From contig CM060192.1 of assembly GCA_030549335.1 (NCBI GenBank), forward strand, positions 24,928,157 to 24,992,156: a DNA stretch of 64,000 bases, written 5' to 3'. This DNA is from Pontederia crassipes (lineage: Eukaryota; Streptophyta; Magnoliopsida; Commelinales; Pontederiaceae). The number at the start of each line of letters is the position of its first letter. The first letter of the stretch is position 1. The notes beneath the pieces were generated by a model that had not been told where the DNA came from, searched no databases, and was given only the letters and a program-made list of their open reading frames with translations. This document shows, in pieces, positions 23,991 through 42,570 of the stretch. The position numbers and the translations under genes were made by a program.

Positions 23991-25382
23991 CCTTTCCAAT
24001 TTTATTTGATCGCCCATAATGAGTTGCGAACTCTGATACAATAGGTTCTTCTCTTGATCAAAATTTGCATAACTATGTCTAGGATGACATTGTTATGCTT
24101 ATAGTGGGGTCATCAATATTTAGCTTGGATTGGGTCAATTAGGGGATTATAGTGTGAGGTTATATAAGTACGAATGTATAACCTTTCGAAATATGATTGT
24201 GATATAAGCATCAATTATGACCCTATGTATCGCAATGATTTGTATATGTAAACTTGGCATGTCATATGGAAAAAAAGAACCATTGAGTGCTATTTTGTGA
24301 TTTTTGTTCTTCATGGTAATGCCTTGTATTCACATAGTATATTAATAATGCATAATTGGAAATGCGACAAGTACTTGATTGTTGATATGATTGTTTTGTA
24401 TTTATATGAATTTAATGTGATTTTGGGTATGGAGTTATTGTGTGGATGTATGTTTAAAATGATATAGAAGATAGCTACCTTTTTGTTTTTAAATCAGCCA
24501 TCATTTGTATTTTATGAGAGATAAGCAAGTACTTCATGTTCTCCAATCTATTATAGGTATGCTAACGTTGTTTCGAAAGAGAGTCATAGTTTCTTGGATT
24601 ATTTGCAGTAGAAAGGAAAATATTAATTTTCAACAATGTTTATATAATTTAAGGAGTTTTACATCTATTTTATAGAAGTGGCTTGACCTGCGAGGAATTC
24701 TGTATTGGCCTTTTTCGTAGAAATATTCCAACTTTTAATGCTCCTCGTCATTCAACACAAGAAGAACTATTTATGCCATTGTAAGAGTGTTCTATTCAAT
24801 TAACCTATGAGTTTTAATCTTATTCATCAAGAGGAAAGATGAATCCTCGAGTTGAACAACTATTAGTAAACATCTGGACTGAGTGACTGTAATGAATACC
24901 TTATCGGAAGTAAGTTGTTTATTTAATCAATTACAAGGTATCGGTGTATTCCTTAAGACTAAAGAATGTTGTATTCCAAAGCTTACATTTGAACCCAATA
25001 TAATGATTACAAGTACTTGGTAGTCGTTGGATTAACCAATGTTCGATTGCTCTTAGGGATCTGATCAAATTATTAAACCATCCTTTGCTCAATTAGTAAT
25101 TATTATATTAGTGATATTTTATTGTTCATAGAGTCGTGCATTTCATGAAAATATTTGAACATTATTTTGTAAAATCCCTAATAGAACAAAATTTAAACAT
25201 AAAAATTGAACATGAGTTTGGTCTGACCATATAGTATTTACCGTGCCAATTCTAAGAAAGATGAATCATGTCCCTAAGCATTGAGATTGATTGAGATACT
25301 TTGGTAAGTCAAATCAAATGTTCATTACTTAACTCTCAAGTGGTCATGATGTGTTTCCTGTGTACATTTGAAGAAAGCATAA
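23991..25382. other. Unassigned AT-rich intergenic DNA
   Basis: No open frame, TIR or LTR was recognised. A possible tRNA-Met-PBS look-alike near 24029-24044 is discussed under rejected items. The stretch may be the degenerate interior of a retroelement, but nothing coding can be supported. Confidence 0.3.
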
Positions 25383-25499
25383 TGTTGATCCAAATATCAT
25401 ATTCTAAGTATTTTGATGATAGGAAACAAGGAAGATGATATACTAATTATGCTTGAAGTGTTAGTGTAAGCAGGTTAAATATTTTTACGAAGAAAAAGT

Positions 25500-25990
25500 G
25501 GTCGAAATGTTTTCAGCAGTATAAATGATCGACCGTAACAGTAATGGGCGATCGTTCTAACTTATAATGGACGACCAAAGCGAAGCTGGAATGACCACTA
25601 ATTTCAGAAAGAAATGACATTCCAAAATCGGGCGACTGATTTATTTTCGATCGATCGTTATATATTTTACATGAAAGATCGAAGTACATAATGGACGACC
25701 AAAGTTATAGATAGAATGACCGCAGATTACTGAGAGTAAGGACATTTCTAAAACGGATGACCGAAACATTAACGGTCGATCATTTTGGGTAGTAAAGATA
25801 AAAAATCTTTAAATCGGACGATCGAAGTTGGAGCATGAACGACTACAGATTACAGAGAGCGCGGACATTTCTAAAACGGACGATCGAAACATTAATGGTC
25901 GACCATTCTGGACAACAAAGAACAAAAATGTAAAAATCGGACGATCGAAGTGACTGCATGGACGATCGAAGTCGCTGCATGGACGATCGC
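25500..25990 (+). repeat. GATCG/GACGACC-rich minisatellite in LTR
   Basis: A degenerate tandem repeat with a period of about 120-125 bp. Compare 'gaatgaccgcagattactga' near 25711 with 'gaacgactacagattacaga' near 25836, each followed by 'aggacatttctaaaacgga' or close to it. Short palindrome-rich words (GGACGATCG, GGTCGATC, CGATCGATCG) recur throughout and continue after the hAT insertion to about 27060. It lies in the putative U3 promoter region. Confidence 0.65.
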
Positions 25991-25995
25991 AAATT

Positions 25996-26809
25996 TAGGG
26001 CTGAGCATGGTCCGGGTCGACCCGATCGATCCGGATCACACCGACCCGAAAAATAGGGAAAATAACCCGGTCCGGATCTAATCCAAGTTGGAACTAGGTC
26101 CAAATAATAGAAAACCTGACGGGTTTCCGGTCAAGACCGGGTTTGCCATCCCAATACCCGACCCGGACCCGACCCGGATTTCTTGTTCAGTATATAATCC
26201 CATTTCATGCATTTTCTTCATTTCACCTCACTTTCTCTCTCCCATCTCTCTCTCCGTCTCTCGCCCTCTCCCTTCCATCTCTCTCACGGTGTCGACGACG
26301 GCGATAGGGATAGAGACGATGACTCCAACCAACCTCCCTCTCCTAACTCCCTCTCTCTCTACTCGGCCGCTAGGAGCGCCGCGATCCGGTACTCGGCGGC
26401 CGATCCGGACCCCAGGCATCGTGATTTGGTGCCTGGCGGCCGGATCGGCCGCCAGGCAGCCGATCCGATCGACAGGCGCTGGATCTGACGTCTGGCAGCC
26501 GATCCGGCCACCAGGAGTCAGATCGTGGCGCCTGGCAGCTGATCACGATCGGCTGGGCTAGATCCGCCTGGCGCCGGATCCATCGTCGGATCGTCCCCCA
26601 AGTGAGCCGATCTGCTCCGCCCTTCCATGTTTTTCGATGATTCCTGGCCTCAAACCCTGTGAGATTCCTGGATTATCGGGTCTGACCCTAAATCAGATCC
26701 GACCGGGTGCGGATCCGGTACCGGGTCGAAAAACTTTTGACTCGACATAATCGGGGTCGGGATCGGATCTGTCTAGACCCAGACCCGGTTCTGGGTTTGC
26801 TCAACCCTA
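25996..26809. mobile_element. Non-autonomous hAT element with 8-bp target duplication
   Basis: TIRs are TAGGGCTGAGCA and TGCTCAACCCTA. The flanking 8-bp sequence CGCAAATT is perfect on both sides (25988-25995 and 26810-26817). TIR and duplication length both fit the hAT superfamily. Ends are rich in GGGTCGACCCGATC-like words. The middle (about 26200-26600) is a pyrimidine tract followed by GC-rich gene-like sequence with no recognisable protein. There is no transposase. Confidence 0.85.
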
Positions 26810-27123
26810 CGCAAATTACATAGAGCGCAAGAATTCTAAATCGGTCGACCATTATGGAAGCAAAAATTAATTAGACGGTTATAATTCTTCTAAGGACTAT
26901 GATCAATGAAAAACTGCACAGAAAATATAAATGCAATGGATATAATTTTATATTAAACGGACGCCCGATACTATAATGGGCGACCATTGAATATGCGACA
27001 AAAGCCATAACGGCTAGTTACTGTACAAAATGGACGACCGATATTGAAATGGGTGACCGTTTTAGAGTGACAGCGTAACACTTTTCGAATTGATTTACAA
27101 CGGCCATATTTTCAAGAGAAGTC

Positions 27124-27130
27124 TATAAAA
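27124..27130 (+). promoter_or_regulatory. TATA box of copia-type LTR
   Basis: TATAAAA within 'gtctataaaagagactc', placed about 500 bp before the LTR end, where the U3/R boundary is expected. Confidence 0.5.
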
Positions 27131-27650
27131 GAGACTCAAAAGATTGAAGGAAGGATATCCAAGCAAGGCAAATAACTCTAGAGCTTCCTTCAAATTCAAA
27201 GTATTTTTCTTAAGCTAAATTTTGCAAATCATCCCTTCCCTCTTATAGTTTCTAAGTGTGAGCATTCTTTGTAAGAAGAGAGAATTGGAGGGAATTCTTG
27301 GGTTCTTATTTAAATAGTTTTGAGAGCTCCTTGTAAAAAGAAGTGTGCCTTACATCTTGAACGAAGAAGAAAGTATTGTGGTGTAGAAAGGATTACTCTC
27401 TCCCTATAAGAAAAGAGAAGGCTAGTGGATTTCCGACGGTCTCGAGGTTGGGAAATCGAAATAGGAACGTAGACCAACGAGTTGGGCCGAACCTCATCAA
27501 CATATTGCTTCTTTCTCTTCTCTTGCTCTTCTTATCTTTTACTTGCTTGTGATCGTATTTTCTAAAAATTGACTTTTACGACTTTTTCGGTTAGATTTTT
27601 TTTATACACCAATTCATCCCCCCCCCCTCTCGATGCTTTCGATCCTACAC

Positions 27651-28959
27651 ATGAAACATGTCATGTACGTATGACCGAGTAATAAGGAATCCATTTATGT
27701 GAATGAGAACATTACAAATAGGGGATACCTAATTCACATATCATATTACAATTTTTTTAAAAAAATAAAAACATGTGCAAAATAAGACATGGTTATACAA
27801 AGGAGATGGTGGGTTAGAAAACGTCCAGTGACATAAGATATTTTGTTTTGGGTATATTTAAACATTGTGGAAGTATGAGGAGAGAATACATGTCATTTAT
27901 GATTTCTAGTTAGCATGAGGTGGATTAGCCATGCATATGTATGAGAATGAAATGGTAATTATGTTTTGCATTATTGATATTTTAATTACAAAAGAAAAGT
28001 CAAACAATTTGGATTTAAACACCCTATATTTTGACACTTTGCAAGAAATTTTGTTATTAAAATTTTTTGAATGACCTCCATACGAATATACTCTAGAGTC
28101 TATATTCTACAATGTCGAGATATATTATGATAATATGTACGTATATGAAGAATAGATGAAGGTATAGTTATGTTGTTCTGAATAGTCTGAAAATCAATCT
28201 ACGAAATGTGTCAGATAATACAAGTAAAACTTCAGTATGGTTTTTATGAAAATCTTATAGATATATGAATACTTGTTTAATATAGGTCTAGATTCATCAG
28301 AGTTAGGTATGTGGATAGACGATTATGAGTTGTAATCTGTAGTTTTGAGACCATTAACAAGGAATAAAATATTTGTTTGAAAATTTGGTGTGAACATGTT
28401 ATAATTTGAAAATTTGTGACGTTATTCGGTGTCTATATTTTAAGTAATTGTAAATATTTTTTAAAAAGACAAAAGATAACATCCCTAAATTAGCTATAAG
28501 GTATTAAAAAACCAACTATCAAATTTGTTTAATGTTGAAAAGTGATACTTACTTAGTAAAGTCCAAGTCATTTGATGATCAATAAATTAACATTAGTAGA
28601 TGTGAGTCATTATTAATAATTTTCAAAGCATAGTGAATTTTTAAACTACTATCGTTGATATCAGAGTCATTATTAATTCCTCACTCATCACTATAGATTT
28701 TGAACTCGTTGATGATTCTTGATTAATCATTATCGACTACAATTCAATCTTTGAGTATGGAGTTTTAGCATGCCTTTGTTTGTCACATCTCACATTGTTG
28801 GAGTGATTGAATCATCATACATCATCATACATCATTACAAATTTTGAAATCATCAATGATCGTTGAATAATCATTATTGGTAATATTTTGCAAAAAAATC
28901 ACTAAAAATGACAAAGAAAGGAATAGAAGAAGAAGAATTACGCAAAACAAAGTCCAATG
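27651..28959. other. Unassigned AT-rich DNA
   Basis: No coding frame or recognisable repeat end. It lies between a copia-type LTR and Tat/Athila-like remnants and is probably old transposon sequence. Confidence 0.3.
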
Positions 28960-31546
28960 ATCTAAATTATCAATGAGACAAATCTCACGGGCTGTGACAA
29001 ACATGTCACGACCAGTAGTGCAAACATTGCGGAAGGTGACATCATGATTGTGCCACTCACAAAAGCTATTACATTATGGAATGATGTCACAATCGTGGCA
29101 GAATCACGATCGTGGTAGAACACTTTTATGACTCGATCTTTGAATTTCACGAACATTACTTGACATTGGCAAGGTCGTGTACATAACGGGTCATGACACT
29201 TTTGTCACGGCCATAGGGTTGAACTTCATAGGTCGTGATGCTATTATCATTGTTGGGTTGTGATGATATTTCAAGAAGGATTGGTGATAAAAAAATCACA
29301 AGTTGTTATTATAGTCACAAAGAGATTGGAAAATGTTTTTACAATATCATGGGTCATGAAATATATGCTCACAGAAAGTTCACGAAATCCATATTTAATC
29401 ATCATGAGTCGTTACATTTTTATCATGACTGTGAAGTTGAGTAAGTCACGCATGCTGTTGGAAATTATCATGATTCATGAGCCATGACAACACTGTCATG
29501 AACCTTGACGATTACCACACACTCTAACTTTGACTTTGATTCTACCATGATCCAAATATGAAGAAAGTTGCCTTGTAATTGAAGACAAAATTCAAGATCC
29601 AAAATTTGAAAAGATGTCAGCACCCACGTCCCTTATAAAGAGACAAATCAAGAAGTTGTTACTGAAACAAGATGGAGATTCTAAAGATCAAGAATAAGAA
29701 TTTCTTAAGTTGGAAAACTCATTTCAGGCTGATACTTCAGAGCAAAGTATAGCAGTTGTATTCTACCATGAAAACAACTTGAAGGAAGAGAACCAAGCTG
29801 ACATTGAAAGTCACTCAAGACAAGGCTCAAAGTATTTTTCAAGAAGTTGCATTCTATTTGGTCCAATCTGTTTAGAGTGAAACATGGACCAAAAACTTTT
29901 GTACTTGATAGAGAAAAGATGCCCAAATCTGTTGGACATCAATTGAAGACCACCAAGCTGAAGATATGGATTTGAAGTCAATGAGTCTAGTCTATGACTA
30001 TAAACAATGACGCTTGTTGGGAGGCAACCCAACTAATAACTTCATTTTTTTTCTTTGTTTCGCAACAAATGATAGGAAGTCCCACCATTTCTGCTGAAGC
30101 CATAATTACTGAATGTGCCTCCACTATAGAGATTCCATTGATCTTACACTCTCCTCCTTGTCAATTTTAATGACTATTATTTATGAAACTTGACAATGAT
30201 CAATTATCTTTTTATGTAGGCAAGGAGAGTAATTCACTGATCCATATTTTAAGGGTGTTATAACCATGAAAAGACAACTGAAACATATGCCTGCCCCTAA
30301 CCCACTCACCTTCCCTCATCTGACCAATCTCTCCCAACTTAAACAACATAAACAACATTGAGGACAGTGTCGAGCTTAAGTTTGGAGGAGCCCAATGACA
30401 TGTTTCTATTAACCTAACTGTCGTTATTTTTCATAGAACATACCATTATGATTTAATAATATTTTTTCTGACCTTTTTTAAAATTCTAAAATTTATCATT
30501 TTTTCCAAAGTTTTGAAATCTGACACAGTTACTAAAATTATGAAATCTTCTCAATTTTTTTCTGAAAATCTATTTATGGTAACTTTCAAAATCCCACTTA
30601 GATTTTTGCATGTAATCAATCACATATTAGGAAACATTATGCATGACATTATTGATTCTATAGCTTTCATGGCTAATCTGTCTTGAACATTCCTGAAGGA
30701 AAACATAATCATGTAAATGACCTTCGCTTGAAATCAAAGCATGTGACATGTTGGTTGACCCTCCACATAATCTCATCTAAGATTTTGCATTCAACTATTT
30801 GTATGATACTAAACTATGATTTGCAACAGTGTAATAAAAGCAAATTGTATAGTTGCATGCCCTTATTTCTGCACTTCTCTTTTCTTGTACATGGAGAAAT
30901 AATTTTGCTCTTTCTTTAATAAAAGTCCCAAGTGCCTCACACGAGTATTCTAGAAAGAAATTGTGGGAAAGACTGTGGGCAACTTCTCTATCTCGAATAA
31001 CTACTCTCCTCTATCATCTTACTTAAGAAAAATAAGAGTATGCTATGCATGACACCACTAACATCCAAACCGAGTATTCTTGAAAGAAAGGTAAGAAAAA
31101 TGCTAAGTGGGAACTCTTTTTTTATTTTCAGTTTCTCAATATACAATATAAGAGAAGGTATCAGCAATAAGAAAAATAAAACGAAGAAAAGAAAAATAAG
31201 GGCAAATGAATATGAAAAAGAAAGTTTGTTTAATAAAGGGACATGTAACTGTCATATCATCTTTTAGTGTTAGTAGAGATTATGTGAATGTGCACGTTCT
31301 TAGAAGAGGTTATGTGAATGTTCAGCTTGCAGGTTGGTCTCATTTGACATCCATGGAGCAATTGCTTATTAATAAGTCAGGGCTAAAATAAAAATCTTAA
31401 ATGTGTAAATAATGTTCAAATAGGTGAAGTGTGAAGGCTAGAGAGATGTAGTGTTATGCATAATGTGATCATGAAAACTTGAAAACTTTTTACCCTAAGT
31501 TTCTAATTTTGCTTGAGGACAAGTAAAACTTTAAGTTTGAGGATAT
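28960..31546 (+). mobile_element. Tat/Athila-like gypsy remnant (3' internal region)
   Basis: Non-coding landmarks of the 3' half of these elements are visible. They are a run of 'tcacgaccgtg'-like words (28980-29500), the conserved 'gttgggaggcaacccaac' after the ORFs (30015-30033), 'gaggacagtgtcgagcttaagtttgg' (30360-30386) and, before the LTR, 'gaggacaagtaaaactttaagtttgagg' (31515-31542), which includes the PPT. No intact frames remain. Confidence 0.55.
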
Positions 31547-33054
31547 TGATGTGGAGAAATTATGTATACTTTTCATCTATGTTTAATATGAATTTATTCC
31601 ATGTTTTATTACATATATATTCTTATGCTTGAACACATGATTTATTATTATTGAAATGTAACTTTTATTATTTCTCCACATCCATCTTCTGAATATTGCA
31701 TTTCTAGGATATTATTACTTATGTTGATTGCTTTTCATGCGGAAATCTCAATCGATAATTCATAAATGTATTCAGGTGTATTCCCCAACACACACGCATA
31801 TGGGGAACACGGGAGTGTTTCCCAAACTCAGACATTTAGACAAATTTGAAGGCAGAGGACATAGTTCATCAGCCCAGCTGTCCAAAGCAGCAATCAACAA
31901 AGAAAATTATACTTTTCCACGTCAGCATAGCAGATCCCTTGCACTAGAGGAAGGAAGCTTCCTCCATACCTTTATGGGTAGATGTTGACAACAAAATGGC
32001 TGCAGGACAGGGAACAGTGGACAGGTGTGCAGGACCACAACAAAGATTCTTTTTTGCTGACAAATTCTGAATAGGTGACAGACCAAGTGGCAGGAGGGAC
32101 CACAACATATTTCTTTGACTGGAAAATGATAGAGATGGTCCAAAAATAAGGAAGCTTCCTATAAAGCATCTGGAGGCACTAAATGTCAAAAATGCTACTG
32201 AAAATTAGCAATAGGAGTGAGGCTATAAAAAAAGCTGAAGACAACCTTGAGAGGGGGTTCCAATTGGTTCCAATTTTGCTGAGTTTGTTTCCCTTTTGGC
32301 TGCTAAAGGAGGTTGGAGAGGAGGCTGCACTAGTAGCCTCCCTTCTCCCTTTTCTCTTTTATTTTCCTTTCTTCTTTTCTAGTTTTTATAATGTGTAACT
32401 AATCAGCCAACTAGTGGCTGAGGATGTTGATCATGATTTTCGTACTTTGTTCTTATTCTTCTTTGATGTTTTGATGACTAACTAAATGTCGAGCTATGCT
32501 TTCATTTTGATGACATCTGTTTTGATCCATGTTTCATTGCATATCTCTTGACCTTCTGAATTTACACTGAATTTGAGCTCGTGAATCGTCATCTTGCACT
32601 CCGACCATAGGAATGTTATAGGTTATATGCGACCGAACGTAAACGAGCTTTGACTGACCGTAAGTATTCTAGTTTTCCTTGCAGCTATAAGTCAAGGGGA
32701 GTTCTTGAATCATTGTTTCCTTGCACCCCCGACTATAGGAATATTATAAGCTCTATGTGATCAAACGTAGAGAAATCGAGCTTTGACAGCAGTGGTTCAT
32801 AGTCTGGATCTTTTAGAGTTAGCAATGGCCATTCTTTGCATTTTGGTTTAGACGTCGTTCATTTTCTGATTCGCGGCCTAAGAAGGTTATGCATATTTCG
32901 AGTTTTTGGCAATAAACGACCATATTGAGTTGGGAACTCGGATTATCTTGTACGAATTTGAAGGGTGTTCGTGTGCTCTTCCCTCGCCATTGCTATTTTT
33001 GATTTCTTTCTAATTCTAAAAGATTTCTCCGAGAGGGAACATCTTTAATCCTCA
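31547..33054 (+). repeat. LTR of Tat/Athila-like element
   Basis: Starts TGATGTGG directly after a PPT-like stretch and ends near CCTCA just before a PBS-like sequence, about 1.5 kb. A TATA box is at 32224-32230. The 3' half contains a direct duplication of 'ccgac(c/t)ataggaat(g/a)ttata' with 'cgagctttgac' (32600-32660 and 32733-32792). No partner LTR occurs in the window. Confidence 0.55.
32224..32230 (+). promoter_or_regulatory. TATA box of Tat/Athila-like LTR
   Basis: TATAAAA in 'gaggctataaaaaaagctg'. The position inside the LTR fits a U3 promoter. Confidence 0.5.
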
Positions 33055-33062
33055 CTTATAAC

Positions 33063-33080
33063 TGGCGACCCGAGCAAGAC
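33063..33080 (+). other. PBS-like sequence after LTR
   Basis: TGGCGACCCGAGCAAGAC follows the LTR end by eight bases. It resembles the tRNA-Arg-type primer sites used by Tat/Ogre elements, though the exact tRNA match could not be checked. Confidence 0.45.
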
Positions 33081-34436
33081 GGGTGACAAATGAGTTATTT
33101 CTGAAGAACTTCTAATAATCCTTAATCGTATTTTCTGAATTGAACTTTTATTCCCCTCCAAATCATCTAAACAGTCTCTGTGATATACTAATTTCTTGCA
33201 TTCTGCCCGGGAGAGTTGTCTGTATCCCACTAAGACGAGCATGAGCCGACCGTAGTCGTCTCGTCTCAAGTGTATTTCTCTTAAATGCTTGGATGCTTAA
33301 TTGTCACATAGCCTTAGCTCAATCCAGGAAAGAAAATCTCAATTTAAAAATCAGAGCATCGTGCACAAGAATGACTATCGCACAATTTCTATAAACCCCT
33401 TCACATATGCAACAATGATTGACTATATACACACTTGAAGAGGCATTCAGACATTTTTATCCTAAATAAAGTTCAGAGATGTAAGTTCAAAGTGAAAATA
33501 TTCCCCCCAATCCTAATATTTAGCTACACTTCTGTCTTCTTTGGCATCAAAACTTATAAAAATTAGTGTAATCTTATTTGTTATGATTTTTAATTTATAA
33601 CATTTCACTTTCTTATTTTGAACAATAATAAACTTATACTTTTCCTTCAAATAATTTAATTAAATATGAACATTTCAATTGTGGATCGACCCTCAAACAT
33701 TACAATGATATGTCGTATACCTTCGATTCTAAAAAATTTATAAATTTAAAACTTCATTCGACATTCTTTAATGTTTAACGATATACACACTTTATGCGCA
33801 TAAATCATTTTTCTTTTTTCCTCTATCCAAACAAAAAGGGAACGAAAACTTGAATGTACGTTGCATATTTTTAAAATGGAAATGGAAGTAAATTGCATTT
33901 AAGCTTATAATCCCAAATATCAACTGAAATGTTAAACGGCAATTCCATCGGTTTTGTGAACTAAAAATGCACTAACAGCGCACGTAAATAAGAAATAACA
34001 TTACAAATAAAATAGTCAATTTTCCCGTATCCGCATCGACCTCAATAGTACCACATTAATTCGACGATAATGTTTTAAACAATATTCATAAACGCACTTA
34101 AAAATGCTCACTTGAAAAAAAAACTCGATTTGCAAACTAGAATAAGCATTTGTATACAATGAGCATTAAACATGTCAGCAGTAAACCCAAGTGATAACAA
34201 TTAAAGAATCTAAGGCAGCCTGAAACATGGAAACAGAAATCGCAAAATGTACAGTGCAACCAAACCGATACCTTAATGTCACACTATCTTTCTCATGTGA
34301 CTGAAGGGATAGGAATGGCGAGTTAGGGCACGCGGGAAGCCCCAAGTTGAATACTGACACCAACATTGCATGAAACTACAAAAAACCTTGTTTCTTGATC
34401 GCTGTGGCGTATATAAACAGGGAGCTTGTAAGGTTG
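33081..34436. other. Short retroelement leader, then 3' flank/UTR of NDR kinase
   Basis: About 33081-33300 may be retroelement leader. From there to the kinase stop codon the sequence is AT-rich and non-coding. The part nearest 34436 must contain the kinase 3' UTR and poly(A) signal, but no unique signal could be chosen. Confidence 0.35.
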
Positions 34437-41268
<6,832 letters not shown>

Positions 41269-41691
41269 CGCTTCAATCACAAGATCATCATTCCATGACC
41301 ACTCGAGCAGAACTTAAGTTATGCAGATCTCAGTGCGCAGCAACCCAACTGCTGAACTAATACGAAAATGCATCAAGATCTCAGAGCTCGCATTCCAAAA
41401 CAGAACCGAAAAGTAAAAAAACACAGATTCCTCGAATAAGTTCTAATTATTGATCAGATTTTAGTAATTCTACTGAACAACGCAAAATCCTGCAAAATTC
41501 ATGGGTAAAAGCAAAAAAAAGGTACATCAAATTCAATAGGAGGCATTTACATCACACCTTAATCCGATCGAAGCCCCATAACATGAGCAATGAGAAAGAA
41601 ACAAAAAATAACTAGTCGAAACGCATTCGTGGATCAAATTTGGCCGCGACGAGACCTGAATGGATCCATCGAAAGCATGAGGAAACCCTAC

Positions 41692-41830
41692 CTGGATCCA
41701 CGGGATTGATGATATGAACTGTTTATTGGCTATCGGCGTCGATTGGATCGATCCAACGTCCTTCACTTTGACTCCCCACAAACTGTGAGACCTTGTAGCG
41801 CTTTCTCTGCATGTTCCTCCCACAACGCGA
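41692..41830 (-). other. Putative 5' UTR exon of NDR kinase
   Basis: A donor site, ATCCAG|GTAGGG, at 41692/41691 on the minus strand ends a non-coding stretch that begins near 41830. The following intron would be spliced to an acceptor between about 41290 and 41340, just upstream of the start codon. Leader introns are common in plant kinase genes. The transcription start is not defined. Confidence 0.45.
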
Positions 41831-42570
41831 TAAAAAGAACAAAATAAAAGAAAAAAGAAATATTAAAATTGTTCGTTTCGGTTTAATTATCCGCTTCCGT
41901 CAAATAAACCCGCGATATAAATAACATACCAATTCCGGTATGTTCACATTCTGTATAACACCGTTTCCGTCATCAACGCTGTCATCTATTCAACGCCCAG
42001 TATATTTACATAATTTTGATCGAATGTTATTTTAGTTTGGGTCTCTTGATCTCGAGGATTCCGATTTCCGAACTAATTAAGAAAACCACATGATAAATAG
42101 AATAGCTAGAAAGGAAATTAAATTTATTTTTATTTTTTTCTGCAAAGGGTAAATCTAATTCGTGTTGCCCTTTTACCAGTCGTGAATATTTCAGAATCAA
42201 AATTTAAATTAAAAGGGCCATCATGTTTCATACCGTCTTCTTGGATCAAAAGTTACCTCTGCCAACAACCGTTTTAAATATTAATGAATCTGGAGAAAAA
42301 ATGTTAAAAGTACTTTCAGTTTAATTTTTTGAACTATTCTTCTTTCCGGTCAATAGTAAAATGCAATAGGGCATCACAAAAAGCTACTGCTGAAAATTTT
42401 ATTAAGAATTTGCGACTAAAATTCGAAGAAAAATAGTAAAGATAGTTTCATTGCAAAAAGGTAATATAATTCTTTTTTCCACAAAACAATCCAGTTCACC
42501 ATTTCAGTGTTAACAGAAAATTGCAAAAATACATTGATGATTTCCATATATGAGAGTATTAGAATTTTAA
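41831..42570. promoter_or_regulatory. Upstream region of NDR kinase
   Basis: AT-rich, non-coding, no transposon ends seen. It should hold the kinase promoter, but no core element could be fixed with confidence. A candidate Helitron begins at 42571 and limits the ancestral promoter to about 740 bp. Confidence 0.4.

Larger units (their letters stand above)
25383..27650 (+). mobile_element. Copia-type (Sirevirus-like) LTR, solo, with nested hAT
   Basis: Begins TGTTGATCCAAATATC with 'ttttgatgataggaaaca' close behind, a start typical of plant copia LTRs. It ends with 'ccaattcatccccccccc' and GATCCTACA near 27650, the usual pyrimidine-rich end of such LTRs. A TATA box (27124-27130) and a transcribed-leader-like stretch, 'gtagaccaacgagttgggccgaacc', lie between. 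No PBS or coding follows, so it looks like a solo LTR of about 1.45 kb without the nested 814-bp hAT element. Lineage is inferred from style only. Confidence 0.6.

Noticed and set aside
24029-24044. tRNA-Met primer-binding look-alike on the minus strand (TTGTATCAGAGTTCGC)
   Set aside because: Two mismatches to the standard site and no LTR could be defined to its right.
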